Shown here: positions 1 to 5,372 of the stretch, piece after piece
Position numbering within the stretch: the first letter of the stretch is position 1
Layout: each line of letters starts with the position of its first letter
From: Bacillota bacterium
GTDB taxonomy: Bacteria; Bacillota; Clostridia; Oscillospirales; Acutalibacteraceae
NCBI GenBank assembly: GCA_023401495.1
Contig: JAEXDU010000050.1
Location: 1 to 9,050, forward strand
DNA: 9,050 nucleotides
Direction: 5' to 3'
Notes under the pieces: generated by a model
Database searches by the model: none
Seen by the model: the letters and a program-made list of their open reading frames with translations, nothing else
Told to the model about the DNA's origin: nothing
Program-made: the position numbers and the translations under genes

Positions 1-14
1 ACCACACAAGCAGC

Positions 15-40
15 ATTCCCCCGGATCTCTTCGGGGGAAT
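15..40 (+). terminator. Hairpin upstream of the tRNA gene
   Basis: An 8-bp perfect inverted repeat (ATTCCCCC at 15-22, GGGGGAAT at 33-40) encloses a 10-nt loop. No run of T follows, so it is either a weak terminator of an upstream transcript or a processing hairpin between tandem tRNAs. The first four bases of the window, ACCA, would fit the discriminator and CCA tail of a preceding tRNA, but the rest of that gene lies outside the window, so this is only a suggestion. Confidence 0.4.
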
Positions 41-48
41 CGTTATTA

Positions 49-125
49 GGACGCATAGCTCAGCTGGTTAGAGCGTTCGCCTCACACGCGAGAGGTCGTG
101 GGTTCGAGTCCCTCTGCGTCCACCA
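49..125 (+). tRNA. tRNA-Val (anticodon CAC)
   Basis: A full cloverleaf can be folded by eye. The acceptor stem GGACGCA (49-55) pairs with TGCGTCC (115-121), followed by discriminator A and an encoded CCA (123-125). The D arm is GCTC/GAGC, the anticodon stem TTCGC/GCGAG closes the loop CTCACAC, and the T loop is TTCGAGT. The anticodon CAC reads the valine codon GUG. The T stem is GTGGG against CCCTC, which leaves a T-T mismatch at the second pair; the other stems are paired. A strong terminator hairpin follows directly, so this appears to be the last gene of its transcript. Confidence 0.93.
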
Positions 126-179
126 AAGACAAATCTTCTCATATAACTTTGTTATATGAGAAGATTTGTCTTTTCTTTT
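126..179 (+). terminator. Long perfect intrinsic terminator behind tRNA-Val
   Basis: A perfect 22-bp stem (126-147 with 151-172) closes on a three-base TTT loop and is followed by a T-rich tract (TTCTTTT). It begins at the base after the encoded CCA. The stem is much longer than the 8-12 bp of most intrinsic terminators in this window. Confidence 0.9.
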
Positions 180-355
180 GCCCAAACGCAGCATAAAGGG
201 CAATTTTATTATCCAAAACCATCGATATTGCATTGCGCTGCAATATCAGCTAATCAAACACGCATAATTGATGTCTGTATCAACTGCATCAACTCAAATA
301 ATCATGTTAAAAAGGAAGCTATTTCTCATAGAAAACACCTTAATGGCTAATGTAA

Positions 356-695
356 GATGTTAATGGAAACAATGCAATCAACAAAAAAGAAGTGAGTATC
401 GTCCGCTTGGCTTTCATCTGTATCACATGGGATTTAGTCTTGGAAAGATAGGGAGCATTTGCAGGCCCAAAATATCCTTCCTCCCACCGGCAAACCAAAG
501 TGGACTCGTGCCGCCATTGACAAAATGCTTAAAAAACGAAAATACGTTACAATTCTGGGATTGGACGACTACCTCATTACACAGGCAGACAGAGATTTGC
601 GTTCGGATATTGATGAAGATAGCGGGAAATGAAAAACCGTTAGGGACTGTTCTGTAAAAGCGCTTAATGGACTTACTTTTTGTGTAAACAATTAA
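356..695 (+). pseudogene. Decayed large serine recombinase (internal fragment)
   Basis: Three frames read together give the recombinase domain (PF07508-type) and the start of the zinc ribbon of a large serine recombinase. Bases 356-415 encode ...AINKKEVSIVRLAF. A one-base loss near 415 moves the reading to HLYHMGFSLGKI (415-450). A second shift near 450 moves it to REHLQAQNILPPTGKPKW and on to LRSDIDEDSGK (450-629). TGA at 630-632 stands where Arg is usual (one change from CGA), and KTVRDCSVKALNGLTFC follows, resembling the usual R-Y-S-K-N-x-L-S-G-L-x-x-C start of the zinc ribbon. The catalytic N-terminal resolvase domain and the C-terminal coiled coil are missing. The bases before it (180-355) hold nothing I can assign. 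Family assignment is from remembered conserved motifs. It is probably the relic of an integrated element next to the tRNA. Confidence 0.72.
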
Positions 696-1036
696 ACATT
701 TCTATATGCAATTTTGATTGTTTCTGTTATCATATTCTTATAAAATATAATAGCATAGGGAAAAATTGATAGATTGACATTGTATCCTCAGCAGGAATTG
801 AAACAATACAGTGCAAATACCATGAAACTCAAAATTCCCCTATCTAATGTGGCTAGTCTTGCATTGAAATGCTATGCCGCCATACGGATCATCAAGTAAT
901 TAGGCATAAAACCTATTATGCGCTAACTCCTACTTCAGAAATTCGGTTGAGATTTTAGACGAAAGAGAGACCCGCAGTCCACCCGCACCAGATTCACCGT
1001 ATGTGACCAGTGATCTGGATGCCAAAATCTATAAAT
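696..1036. other. Gene-poor, AT-rich spacer upstream of the FMN reductase
   Basis: No convincing gene is seen. The first part (696-780) is AT-rich. One forward frame is open from 910 to the TAA at 1042-1044 and ends in a protein-like tail (...SPYVTSDLDAKIYKWR) that overlaps the next gene's ribosome binding site. It has no start codon with a ribosome binding site, so it may be the last piece of a lost gene. A loose inverted repeat lies around CCAGATTCAC and AGTGATCTGG just before the reductase. Confidence 0.4.
718..746 (+). promoter_or_regulatory. Possible promoter, TTGTTT-17-TAAAAT
   Basis: TTGTTT (718-723) and TAAAAT (741-746) are separated by 17 bp; the -10 matches consensus at five of six positions and the -35 at three. 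If used, it would give the FMN reductase a leader of about 300 nt, which is long. It lies in AT-rich DNA where chance matches are common. Confidence 0.25.
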
Positions 1037-1050
1037 GGAGGTAAATTCTT

Positions 1051-1599
1051 ATGAGCAAAACAATCGGAGTCATAACAGGCAGCTTAAGAAAGAACTCTTT
1101 TTCCGGAAGCATTGCAGACTATGTTCTCAATCACGCGCCGGAGGGTTATGTGTTTAAACCAATAGACATCGGCAGGCTCCCTCTTTACAATCAGGATTAC
1201 GATGCAGAGAGCATTCCCGAGTATACGGCGTTTCGGGAGGAGATCAAGGTGCTGGACGGCCTGCTTTTCATTACACCCGAGCACAACCGTTCCATTCCCG
1301 CGGCACTGAAAAATGCATTGGACGTCGGTTCCCGCCCTTATGGTGCCAATGTCTGGAGCGGTAAGCCAGGCGCTGTCATCAGCCAGTCCCCCGGGGGAAT
1401 CGGTGGGTTTGGTGCCAATCATCACCTGCGTCAGGTTTTGGCTTTCCTCAATGTGTTGACACTGGCTCAGCCGGAAGCTTATATAGGGGCTTACCACACG
1501 CTTATTGACGAAAACGGCGCACTAAGCAACGAGGATATCCAAAAGTTTATTGATGGCTTTTTGGCGGCATTTACCGCTTGGGTTCAAAAGCTCTCCTGA
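1051..1599 (+). CDS. NADPH-dependent FMN reductase (ChrR/YieF-type flavoprotein)
   Basis: The 182-residue protein has the flavodoxin-like fold signature of NADPH-dependent FMN reductases (PF03358). The phosphate-binding loop GSLRKNS is at residues 10-16 after an IGVI strand. The family signature PEHNRSIPAALKNALD is at 76-91 (usual form PEYNRS.P..LKNAID). SPGGIGGFGA at 113-122 is the flavin-contacting glycine loop. Such cytosolic enzymes use NAD(P)H and FMN to reduce quinones, chromate or azo compounds, usually as dimers or tetramers; the true substrate cannot be read from sequence. Length is normal and the gene looks intact. ATG at 1051 is preceded by GGAGG (1037-1041) at 9 nt. It is a single-gene unit closed by the terminator at 1629. 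Confidence 0.9.
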   Translation: MSKTIGVITGSLRKNSFSGSIADYVLNHAPEGYVFKPIDIGRLPLYNQDYDAESIPEYTAFREEIKVLDGLLFITPEHNRSIPAALKNALDVGSRPYGANVWSGKPGAVISQSPGGIGGFGANHHLRQVLAFLNVLTLAQPEAYIGAYHTLIDENGALSNEDIQKFIDGFLAAFTAWVQKLS

Positions 1600-1628
1600 A
1601 TGACGCAAGACTGACGTCAGAGCGCGGG

Positions 1629-1657
1629 GGTCTGGGGAATATTCCCCAGACCTTTTT
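1629..1657 (+). terminator. Intrinsic terminator of the FMN reductase gene
   Basis: GGTCTGGGGAAT (1629-1640) is directly followed by its exact reverse complement (1641-1652), a 12-bp palindrome whose centre must open to form the loop. TTTTT (1653-1657) follows. It lies 30 bp after the reductase stop codon. Confidence 0.88.
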
Positions 1658-1930
1658 CACCGAAGAGCTCCCGCAGGCTGCAAGCCGAACAAAGCAGCGG
1701 CAGCTTCTCCTGGGGCCACCATCAATGCTTCCTGCAGAACCGCTGCCACCGCCTTGACCAATGGACAAGGTAGTGCTAACAAATTGGCTGATACTTGCTG
1801 AAAAACACGGGATTATAAAACACAGCATCCGCAAATCTCTCCGCCGCTGCCAGCGTGTCCCTGAAAATATTTCACACTTGCGTTCAGCGTTCTTCTTATC
1901 TTCACGCCCGGTGGATGCGGCACGTACCAA
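1657..1930 (-). pseudogene. Probable frameshifted coding remnant, function unknown
   Basis: On the minus strand three consecutive frame segments look protein-coding, each with natural-looking codon choice. The first (from about 1930) gives GREDKKNAERKCE. The second gives NIFRDTLAAAERFADAVF then YNPVFF, ending at a run of five T (plus-strand A-run 1801-1805). The third gives LVKAVAAVLQEALMVAP and ends in QPAGALR with TGA at 1657-1659. Joined, they make one amphipathic, alanine-rich sequence of about 90 residues. I do not recognise the family and see no ribosome binding site at its 5' end. The shifts fall in homopolymer or AT runs, so decay or sequencing error is possible; the third option is that it is chance. 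No plus-strand gene competes for this stretch. Confidence 0.38.
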
Positions 1931-1944
1931 ATAACTATTTAAGC

Positions 1945-1986
1945 AAAAAACAAAGCTCAGCCCTTGGGTTGGGCTTCGTTTTTTTT
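1945..1986. terminator. Bidirectional intrinsic terminator
   Basis: An 11-bp stem with two G-T pairs (1953-1963 with 1966-1976) is followed by CG and eight T (1979-1986). An A-rich run (1945-1954) on the other side provides a U tract for minus-strand transcripts. It separates the decayed region from the DUF1801 operon. Confidence 0.82.
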
Positions 1987-2059
1987 ACCGGCACTCAAAA
2001 CCGAAAGAGTCCGTATGCTGAGAAAATATAGACTGCGACATTGTTTTTAGCGACCGCGG

Positions 2060-2103
2060 TACGGTGGGCTGTGCCGTAAGCCGGCGGCGTCAGAATAACG
2101 CCG
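2060..2103. repeat. Two small adjacent hairpins upstream of the DUF1801 promoter
   Basis: TACGG (2060-2064) pairs with CCGTA (2074-2078), and CGGCGT (2085-2090) pairs with ACGCCG (2098-2103). There is no T tract and no known RNA family is recognised. The stretch 1987-2126 around them holds no gene I can support. Confidence 0.3.
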
Positions 2104-2126
2104 GTAAGTCTCCTTGTGTCCATTCA

Positions 2127-2155
2127 TTGAAATTCTTTTGCCATATGGATATAAT
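2127..2155 (+). promoter_or_regulatory. Sigma-A-type promoter, TTGAAA-17-TATAAT
   Basis: TTGAAA (2127-2132) and a consensus TATAAT (2150-2155) are spaced by exactly 17 bp. Transcription would start near 2162, giving a leader of about 95 nt before the DUF1801 gene. It is one of the two best promoter matches in the window. Confidence 0.8.
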
Positions 2156-2256
2156 AAAAGAAAGCTGACAATCAGAGAATCAATTCCCTGGTTTTTACCT
2201 GATCAGACAGGAAAGATAGACTGTTTAAAAATGAAATTTGGAAAGCGGTGAAAGCT

Positions 2257-2670
2257 ATGTGGAAATGCCCAAAGTGTGGACGTACGTTCAATCATACAAA
2301 TCAAGATCACTATTGTGAGCAGATTACTACAGTCGACGAATATATCGCCGCGCAGCCTGAGGACGTTCAGCCGCTTCTGCAGCAGGTGCGTAAAACAATC
2401 CGTTCCGCCGCGCCGCAGGCCACAGAGAAAATCTCGTGGCAGATGCCTACCTTTTGGCAGGGCGAAAATATGATCCACTTTGCCGCGTTCAAGAAACACA
2501 TCAGTATTTTTCCGGGCGGCGAGGCCACAGAAGTGTTTGCGGAAAGGCTGGCCGGATACACAACGTCCAAAGGAACGATACAGTTTCCTCTGAACAAGCC
2601 GATCGATTATCAGCTCATTGCCGACATCACACGGTGGCGGATCAAACAGGCGGGAGAAAAACAGAAATGA
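2257..2670 (+). CDS. Zinc-ribbon DUF1801 (YdhG-like) protein
   Basis: The protein is 137 residues from the ATG at 2257. A short zinc-binding N-terminus (C4, C7, H18, C20 in CPKCG...HYC) precedes a DUF1801-type domain. The latter is marked by VDEYIAAQPEDVQPLL (26-41), the core EKISWQMPTFW and FAAFKKHISIFPGG. The family is small and cytosolic with an iron-chaperone-like fold; its biochemical role is not established and I assign none. An in-frame GTG at 2248 would add three residues. ATG at 2257 is preferred because GGTGA (2247-2251), part of the Shine-Dalgarno complement, sits 5 nt before it, and because homologues begin M-W-K-C-P-x-C. Its last four bases overlap the next gene. Confidence 0.85.
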   Translation: MWKCPKCGRTFNHTNQDHYCEQITTVDEYIAAQPEDVQPLLQQVRKTIRSAAPQATEKISWQMPTFWQGENMIHFAAFKKHISIFPGGEATEVFAERLAGYTTSKGTIQFPLNKPIDYQLIADITRWRIKQAGEKQK

Positions 2671-2954
2671 ACTCCAAAACCTATGAATTTGATGCAGTCA
2701 TCTGCAAAGTTCCAGATATAGACGGCGCGTATGTCAAATTCCCGTATGACGTGAAAATGGAGTTCGGGAGGGGACGCGTCAAGGTTCATGCGACTTTTGA
2801 CGGCGTTGCGTATGATGGAAGCGTCGTCAATATGGGCGTAAAGAATGCCGACGGTTCGGTTTGCTACATCATCGGTCTGCGCAAGGACATTCGCGCGAAA
2901 ATAGGAAAGCAATTGGGCGACAGTGTTCACGTCATGATACAGGAACGAGATTGA
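2667..2954 (+). CDS. DUF1905 domain protein
   Basis: This 95-residue protein matches the DUF1905 family (PF08922) over its whole length: an opening YEFDAVI strand, then GAYVKFPYDVKMEFGRGRVKVHATFDG and a closing GLRKDIRAKIGKQLGDSVHVMI. DUF1905 forms a small beta-barrel and is often found fused to, or next to, a YdeI/DUF1801-related domain. The same partnership exists here as two genes sharing ATGA (2667-2670), a sign of translational coupling. The frame is open far upstream (to 2436), but that part runs through the DUF1801 gene in another frame and is not credible. Function unknown; a role with its neighbour is inferred. Confidence 0.85.
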   Translation: MNSKTYEFDAVICKVPDIDGAYVKFPYDVKMEFGRGRVKVHATFDGVAYDGSVVNMGVKNADGSVCYIIGLRKDIRAKIGKQLGDSVHVMIQERD

Positions 2955-2965
2955 TGTGAAGAAAA

Positions 2966-3014
2966 ATAATTTCAATCATCCCAACGGTGGGACAGAGAAA
3001 GATTTTGAAATTAT
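2966..3014. repeat. Nested inverted repeat between DUF1905 and VOC genes
   Basis: ATAATTTCAA (2966-2975) is exactly complementary to TTGAAATTAT (3005-3014). Inside it TCCCA (2979-2983) pairs with TGGGA (2988-2992) around ACGG. The outer stem is AT-rich with no T tract following, so this is not a clear terminator. It may fold in the operon mRNA between the two cistrons. Confidence 0.4.
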
Positions 3015-3055
3015 CGAAGAGGTTCCTATATTATTAGAAGGGGAGCAGGATTCAA

Positions 3056-3526
3056 ATGTTTCGCTATGTTCATACAAATATTATCGCTAAGGATGCAAGT
3101 AAACTGATTGCCTTTTATAAGGCCGTGTTTCATTGCAAAAGCATCAACGAAACACGCGATCTTCGTGGGGAATGGGTAGATCGGCTTACCGGCTTACATC
3201 AGGCCCATATTACCGGCGAGCATTTGCTTCTGCCCGGTTACGGAGAGGATCATCCGACGCTTGAAATCTTTTCTTATGACACGCTGAAAGAAGCTGTTCC
3301 CGCAGAGATAAACCGCCCCGGTCTTGCCCACCTCGCTTTTGAAGTAGACGATGTGGAAGAAACCTTAATGAAAGTGATCAGCAAAGGCGGAAGCCGTGTT
3401 GGGGAATTGATCACCACAGAATACCCGAACGGCCTGGAAGCGGTATTTGTTTATGCCAAAGACCCGGAAGGCAATATTGTTGAATTGCAAAGCTGGAGAC
3501 AAAGAAAAGAAGCCGCATCAAAATGA
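3056..3526 (+). CDS. VOC family (glyoxalase/dioxygenase-fold) protein
   Basis: The 156-residue protein has the two beta-alpha-beta-beta-beta modules of the vicinal oxygen chelate superfamily. The four usual metal ligands appear at the expected places: H6 (start of strand 1), E70 (TLEIF), H92 (LAHLAFEVDD) and E143 (GNIVELQSW). It probably binds a divalent metal and acts on a small substrate such as a thiol adduct, acyl-CoA or aromatic, but which cannot be read from the sequence. A ribosome binding site (AAGGGGAG around 3038-3045) precedes ATG 3056. It lies 101 bp after the DUF1905 gene and may be read from the same promoter. Its final codons form part of a terminator hairpin used by the convergent operon, and its TGA (3524-3526) lies in that stem. 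Confidence 0.87.
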   Translation: MFRYVHTNIIAKDASKLIAFYKAVFHCKSINETRDLRGEWVDRLTGLHQAHITGEHLLLPGYGEDHPTLEIFSYDTLKEAVPAEINRPGLAHLAFEVDDVEETLMKVISKGGSRVGELITTEYPNGLEAVFVYAKDPEGNIVELQSWRQRKEAASK

Positions 3527-3535
3527 TGCGGCTTC
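3501..3535 (-). terminator. Terminator of the YdcZ-type transporter operon, inside the VOC 3' end
   Basis: A perfect 12-bp stem (GAAGCCGCATCA at 3509-3520, its complement at 3524-3535) closes on AAA. In the minus direction it is followed by TTTTCTTT (complement of 3501-3508), so it is oriented as a terminator for the minus-strand transporter genes ending at 3581. In the plus direction no T tract follows, so it would be weak for the VOC mRNA. Confidence 0.82.
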
Positions 3536-3580
3536 CTGATTCATCATTGCGGTATCGTTGAGCGGCCGGGCATTTCCTTT

Positions 3581-4045
3581 TTACTCCTGCTCCTTCAGGT
3601 GTGTTTCCGCACTCCGGCCCGTAGCCATCTGATCGAGGAAAATGCCCGCGATCACAATGAGAAGGCCAAGCAGTTTGAGCGGAACTACTTTTCCCGCCGC
3701 AATAGCGTCCAGAATAAAGCCGGTGCCCAACTGCCCTGCCAGCAAAATGATAGTCGAGTACGAAATGCGGACCCGTTCCATCGCGATGACTGTCAGAACC
3801 ATTGCTATAAGGCCGAAAACGCCGCCCAGCAGGTTTACCAGAGGAACCGCGGACCAGTGGGAAAGATCGGCAAGACGGCTGTCACCGAGCAGAAGGACAA
3901 TCACAAGAGAAATAGCGGTCGCCTCTAAGTAATTGATCAGAGTTCCATTTATTGTGCCGAGCGATTTTTTCGCTTCCAGATTGATCATTTTATTGATAAT
4001 CGTAACGAAACCGTTGACCGCGGCGAGCAGGACAAAGAACAGCAT
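3581..4045 (-). CDS. YdcZ/DUF606-type DMT family small transporter, second of pair
   Basis: This 154-residue, very hydrophobic protein has about five membrane helices (roughly 2-19, 33-53, 66-88, 94-113 and 121-139), a short charged tail, and the early Asn-Gly and Asn positions (N11, G12, N18) typical of DUF606 (PF04657). Members belong to the drug/metabolite transporter clan and often occur as adjacent paralogous pairs, like the small multidrug resistance proteins, suggesting a heterodimer in the cytoplasmic membrane. The substrate is unknown. AGGAGG precedes ATG (4043-4045). It lies 16 bp after the upstream paralogue, so the two are co-transcribed, and the operon ends at the hairpin at 3509-3535. 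Confidence 0.85.
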   Translation of the reverse strand: MLFFVLLAAVNGFVTIINKMINLEAKKSLGTINGTLINYLEATAISLVIVLLLGDSRLADLSHWSAVPLVNLLGGVFGLIAMVLTVIAMERVRISYSTIILLAGQLGTGFILDAIAAGKVVPLKLLGLLIVIAGIFLDQMATGRSAETHLKEQE

Positions 4046-4061
4046 ATATTTCCTCCTTTTC

Positions 4062-4484
4062 TTATGAGAAAATCATCAGGAGCAGACCGGTCAGGATCAC
4101 TGCAAAAGCCGGAACCCGCCGCCAGCTGAATTTGTTGACTGGAACACGGAACCATCCAAAATGGTCTACAACAGCGGAACCCACCAGCTGTGCGGTGATG
4201 GAAAGCACCATGGTCAGGGCTGCGCCGATGTATGTTGTGCTCAGGCTGGTCATCACGATAATCGCAACGCCCATAAATCCTACGAAATATACGTAGCGCG
4301 GGGCGCCCAAAAGCTGTATTTTTTCTTTTTGAATCAGCTTTGCGGCAGTCAGCAGCATCACCGCTCCGATCAGGTGAACCAGAAAGCTGACCTCAAACAG
4401 GTTAAAGTCGGCGGCGAGTCTTCCGTTCAGGCTGACCATCAGCCCCAAACAGATACCGCTTACAAGCAAAAGGAAAAAGTTCAT
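4062..4484 (-). CDS. YdcZ/DUF606-type DMT family small transporter, first of pair
   Basis: This 140-residue protein is the paralogue of the gene that follows it. It shows four or five hydrophobic segments (about 2-19, 30-50, 65-83, 86-107 and 122-139) and the conserved early Asn in SLNGRLAADF (18-27). It is likely one half of a paired membrane exporter or permease; no substrate can be inferred. GGAGGGG lies 8 nt before ATG (4482-4484). It is the first gene of the minus-strand operon and is divergent from the Crp/Fnr-family regulator, with 94 bp between the start codons holding a palindromic operator candidate. Confidence 0.85.
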   Translation of the reverse strand: MNFFLLLVSGICLGLMVSLNGRLAADFNLFEVSFLVHLIGAVMLLTAAKLIQKEKIQLLGAPRYVYFVGFMGVAIIVMTSLSTTYIGAALTMVLSITAQLVGSAVVDHFGWFRVPVNKFSWRRVPAFAVILTGLLLMIFS

Positions 4485-4546
4485 CGAAAAGCCCCTCCGC
4501 GCTTTGATTTATGGTATTATTATTGCACAGAATCTGCGCGGGCAGT

Positions 4547-4562
4547 TATGACAGATGTCATA
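4547..4562. promoter_or_regulatory. 16-bp palindrome, likely operator of the Crp/Fnr-family regulator
   Basis: TATGACA (4547-4553), GA, TGTCATA (4556-4562) is a perfect 7-bp inverted repeat with a 2-bp centre, a size suited to a Crp/Fnr dimer. It sits directly before the regulator's ribosome binding site. For the divergent transporters, a -10 such as TAATAA (minus strand, 4522-4517) would put the palindrome centre near -45, close to the class II activator position. Activation of the transporters with autorepression of the regulator is a consistent model but is inference; no strong -35 box was found for either direction. Confidence 0.65.
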
Positions 4563-4578
4563 GAAGGAGAGAAATCCG

Positions 4579-5253
4579 ATGAAGTATCTGGAGCTTGGGC
4601 AAAAGCCGGAATTGATGGAGCAGGTGCGCAGCGTTCAGTCGGAATTGTCTGACGCGGCGTTCCGGTGTTTTCGTTTATGTCGGTTTGACGCGGGGGAGTT
4701 TTTGTACACGGAGGGGAAACAAGCCGGCTGCTTTCTGATTCTGCTCACCGGCAGCTGCAAGGTATTTAAAACGCTCGAGAATGGCCGCACCGTATTGTTA
4801 TGCCTTTACGATGACATTCAGGTGATTGGGGAGTTTGAACTGTTCGGTGATCCCGTAGCCAAAACGAATGTACAGGCGCTTACGGAAACATATTGCCTTG
4901 CGGCTTTTGTTCAGGATCAGCGGGAGCGGCTGCTCGCCGACAACTCCTTTTTGCAGTTTGTGTGCCGCCAGACCTGTGCCAAAACGGAACGCAACAACTC
5001 GAATATTGCCATCAACCTGCTGTATCCGCTGGAGCAGCGGCTGGTGGGGTATGTGCTTGTCATGCAGAAGAACGGTGTGTTCTCGGCCAATTACACGCTG
5101 CTGGCTGAATCTCTCGGCTGCAGCCTGCGGCATCTGCTGCGCACCTTCCGGAGTCTTTGCGACAAAGGTCTGCTGCAAAAGACAAAGGATGGCTATCGGC
5201 TGGCAAATATCGCGGCGTTGGAAAAGATTGCGGGGAATGTGTACCGCCAGTAG
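4579..5253 (+). CDS. Crp/Fnr-family transcriptional regulator
   Basis: The 224-residue protein has an N-terminal cyclic-nucleotide-binding-like beta roll (about 28-115, with GEFLYTEGK at 39-47 and GEFELFGDP at 84-92), a long dimer helix, and a C-terminal winged helix (about 171-210, with LLAESLGCSLRHLLRTFRSL as the recognition motif). In cAMP-binding members the phosphate pocket contains Arg-Ser; here it is K95-T96, so cAMP is unlikely to be the ligand. Several cysteines (C30, C34, C51, C60, C75) cluster in the N-terminal half, which could allow redox sensing, but not in the FNR cluster pattern. GAAGGAGAG precedes ATG 4579. The divergent transporters and the palindrome suggest it controls them. 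It resembles YeiL-type regulators only loosely. Confidence 0.88.
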   Translation: MKYLELGQKPELMEQVRSVQSELSDAAFRCFRLCRFDAGEFLYTEGKQAGCFLILLTGSCKVFKTLENGRTVLLCLYDDIQVIGEFELFGDPVAKTNVQALTETYCLAAFVQDQRERLLADNSFLQFVCRQTCAKTERNNSNIAINLLYPLEQRLVGYVLVMQKNGVFSANYTLLAESLGCSLRHLLRTFRSLCDKGLLQKTKDGYRLANIAALEKIAGNVYRQ

Positions 5254-5300
5254 TTTCACGCCCCGTGTATCCGGAACCCGATTTTAAAATATGATCTGTT

Positions 5301-5328
5301 GGCTCTTCGCGCTGCGAAGAGCCTTTTT
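5301..5328 (+). terminator. Intrinsic terminator of the Crp/Fnr-family gene
   Basis: GGCTCTTCGC (5301-5310) pairs perfectly with GCGAAGAGCC (5314-5323) around a GCT loop, followed by TTTTT and a further T-rich stretch. It lies 48 bp after the regulator's stop codon. Confidence 0.92.
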
Positions 5329-5336
5329 GCTTTGTC

Positions 5337-5365
5337 TTGACAAGGCGGAAAAATGGTGGTACTCT
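5337..5365 (+). promoter_or_regulatory. Promoter of the TetR operon, TTGACA-17-TACTCT
   Basis: A consensus TTGACA (5337-5342) is 17 bp from TACTCT (5360-5365). The predicted start (about 5372) falls at the edge of the palindromes at 5373-5405, so a protein bound there would block transcription initiation or escape. Confidence 0.7.
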
Positions 5366-5372
5366 ATTTTTA

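Noticed and set aside
1..4. ACCA as the tail of a preceding tRNA
   Set aside because: Four bases are not enough; the rest of the gene would lie outside the window, so it is mentioned only as a possibility.
156..350. Forward 64-codon frame beginning within the terminator stem
   Set aside because: Its start lies inside the tRNA terminator hairpin, it has no ribosome binding site, and its sequence has no recognisable features.
427..657. Forward 76-codon frame as an intact small gene
   Set aside because: Only its first residues (MGFSLGKI) match the recombinase; the rest is an out-of-frame reading of the same relic.
774..802. TTGACA at 774-779 as a -35 box for the FMN reductase
   Set aside because: No acceptable -10 sequence is found 16-18 bp downstream (attgaa is the best).
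2436..2666. Long N-terminal extension of the DUF1905 protein
   Set aside because: The extension overlaps the DUF1801 coding region in another frame; DUF1905 homology begins at the ATG overlapping the previous stop.
2956..3090. Short frame from GTG 2956 (44 codons) between the DUF1905 and VOC genes
   Set aside because: No adequate ribosome binding site, it overlaps the well-supported VOC start, and the region is better explained by an inverted repeat.
4161..4652. Forward frame opposite the transporter and across the divergent gap
   Set aside because: It is a shadow of the minus-strand transporter and runs through the promoter/operator region into the regulator's start.
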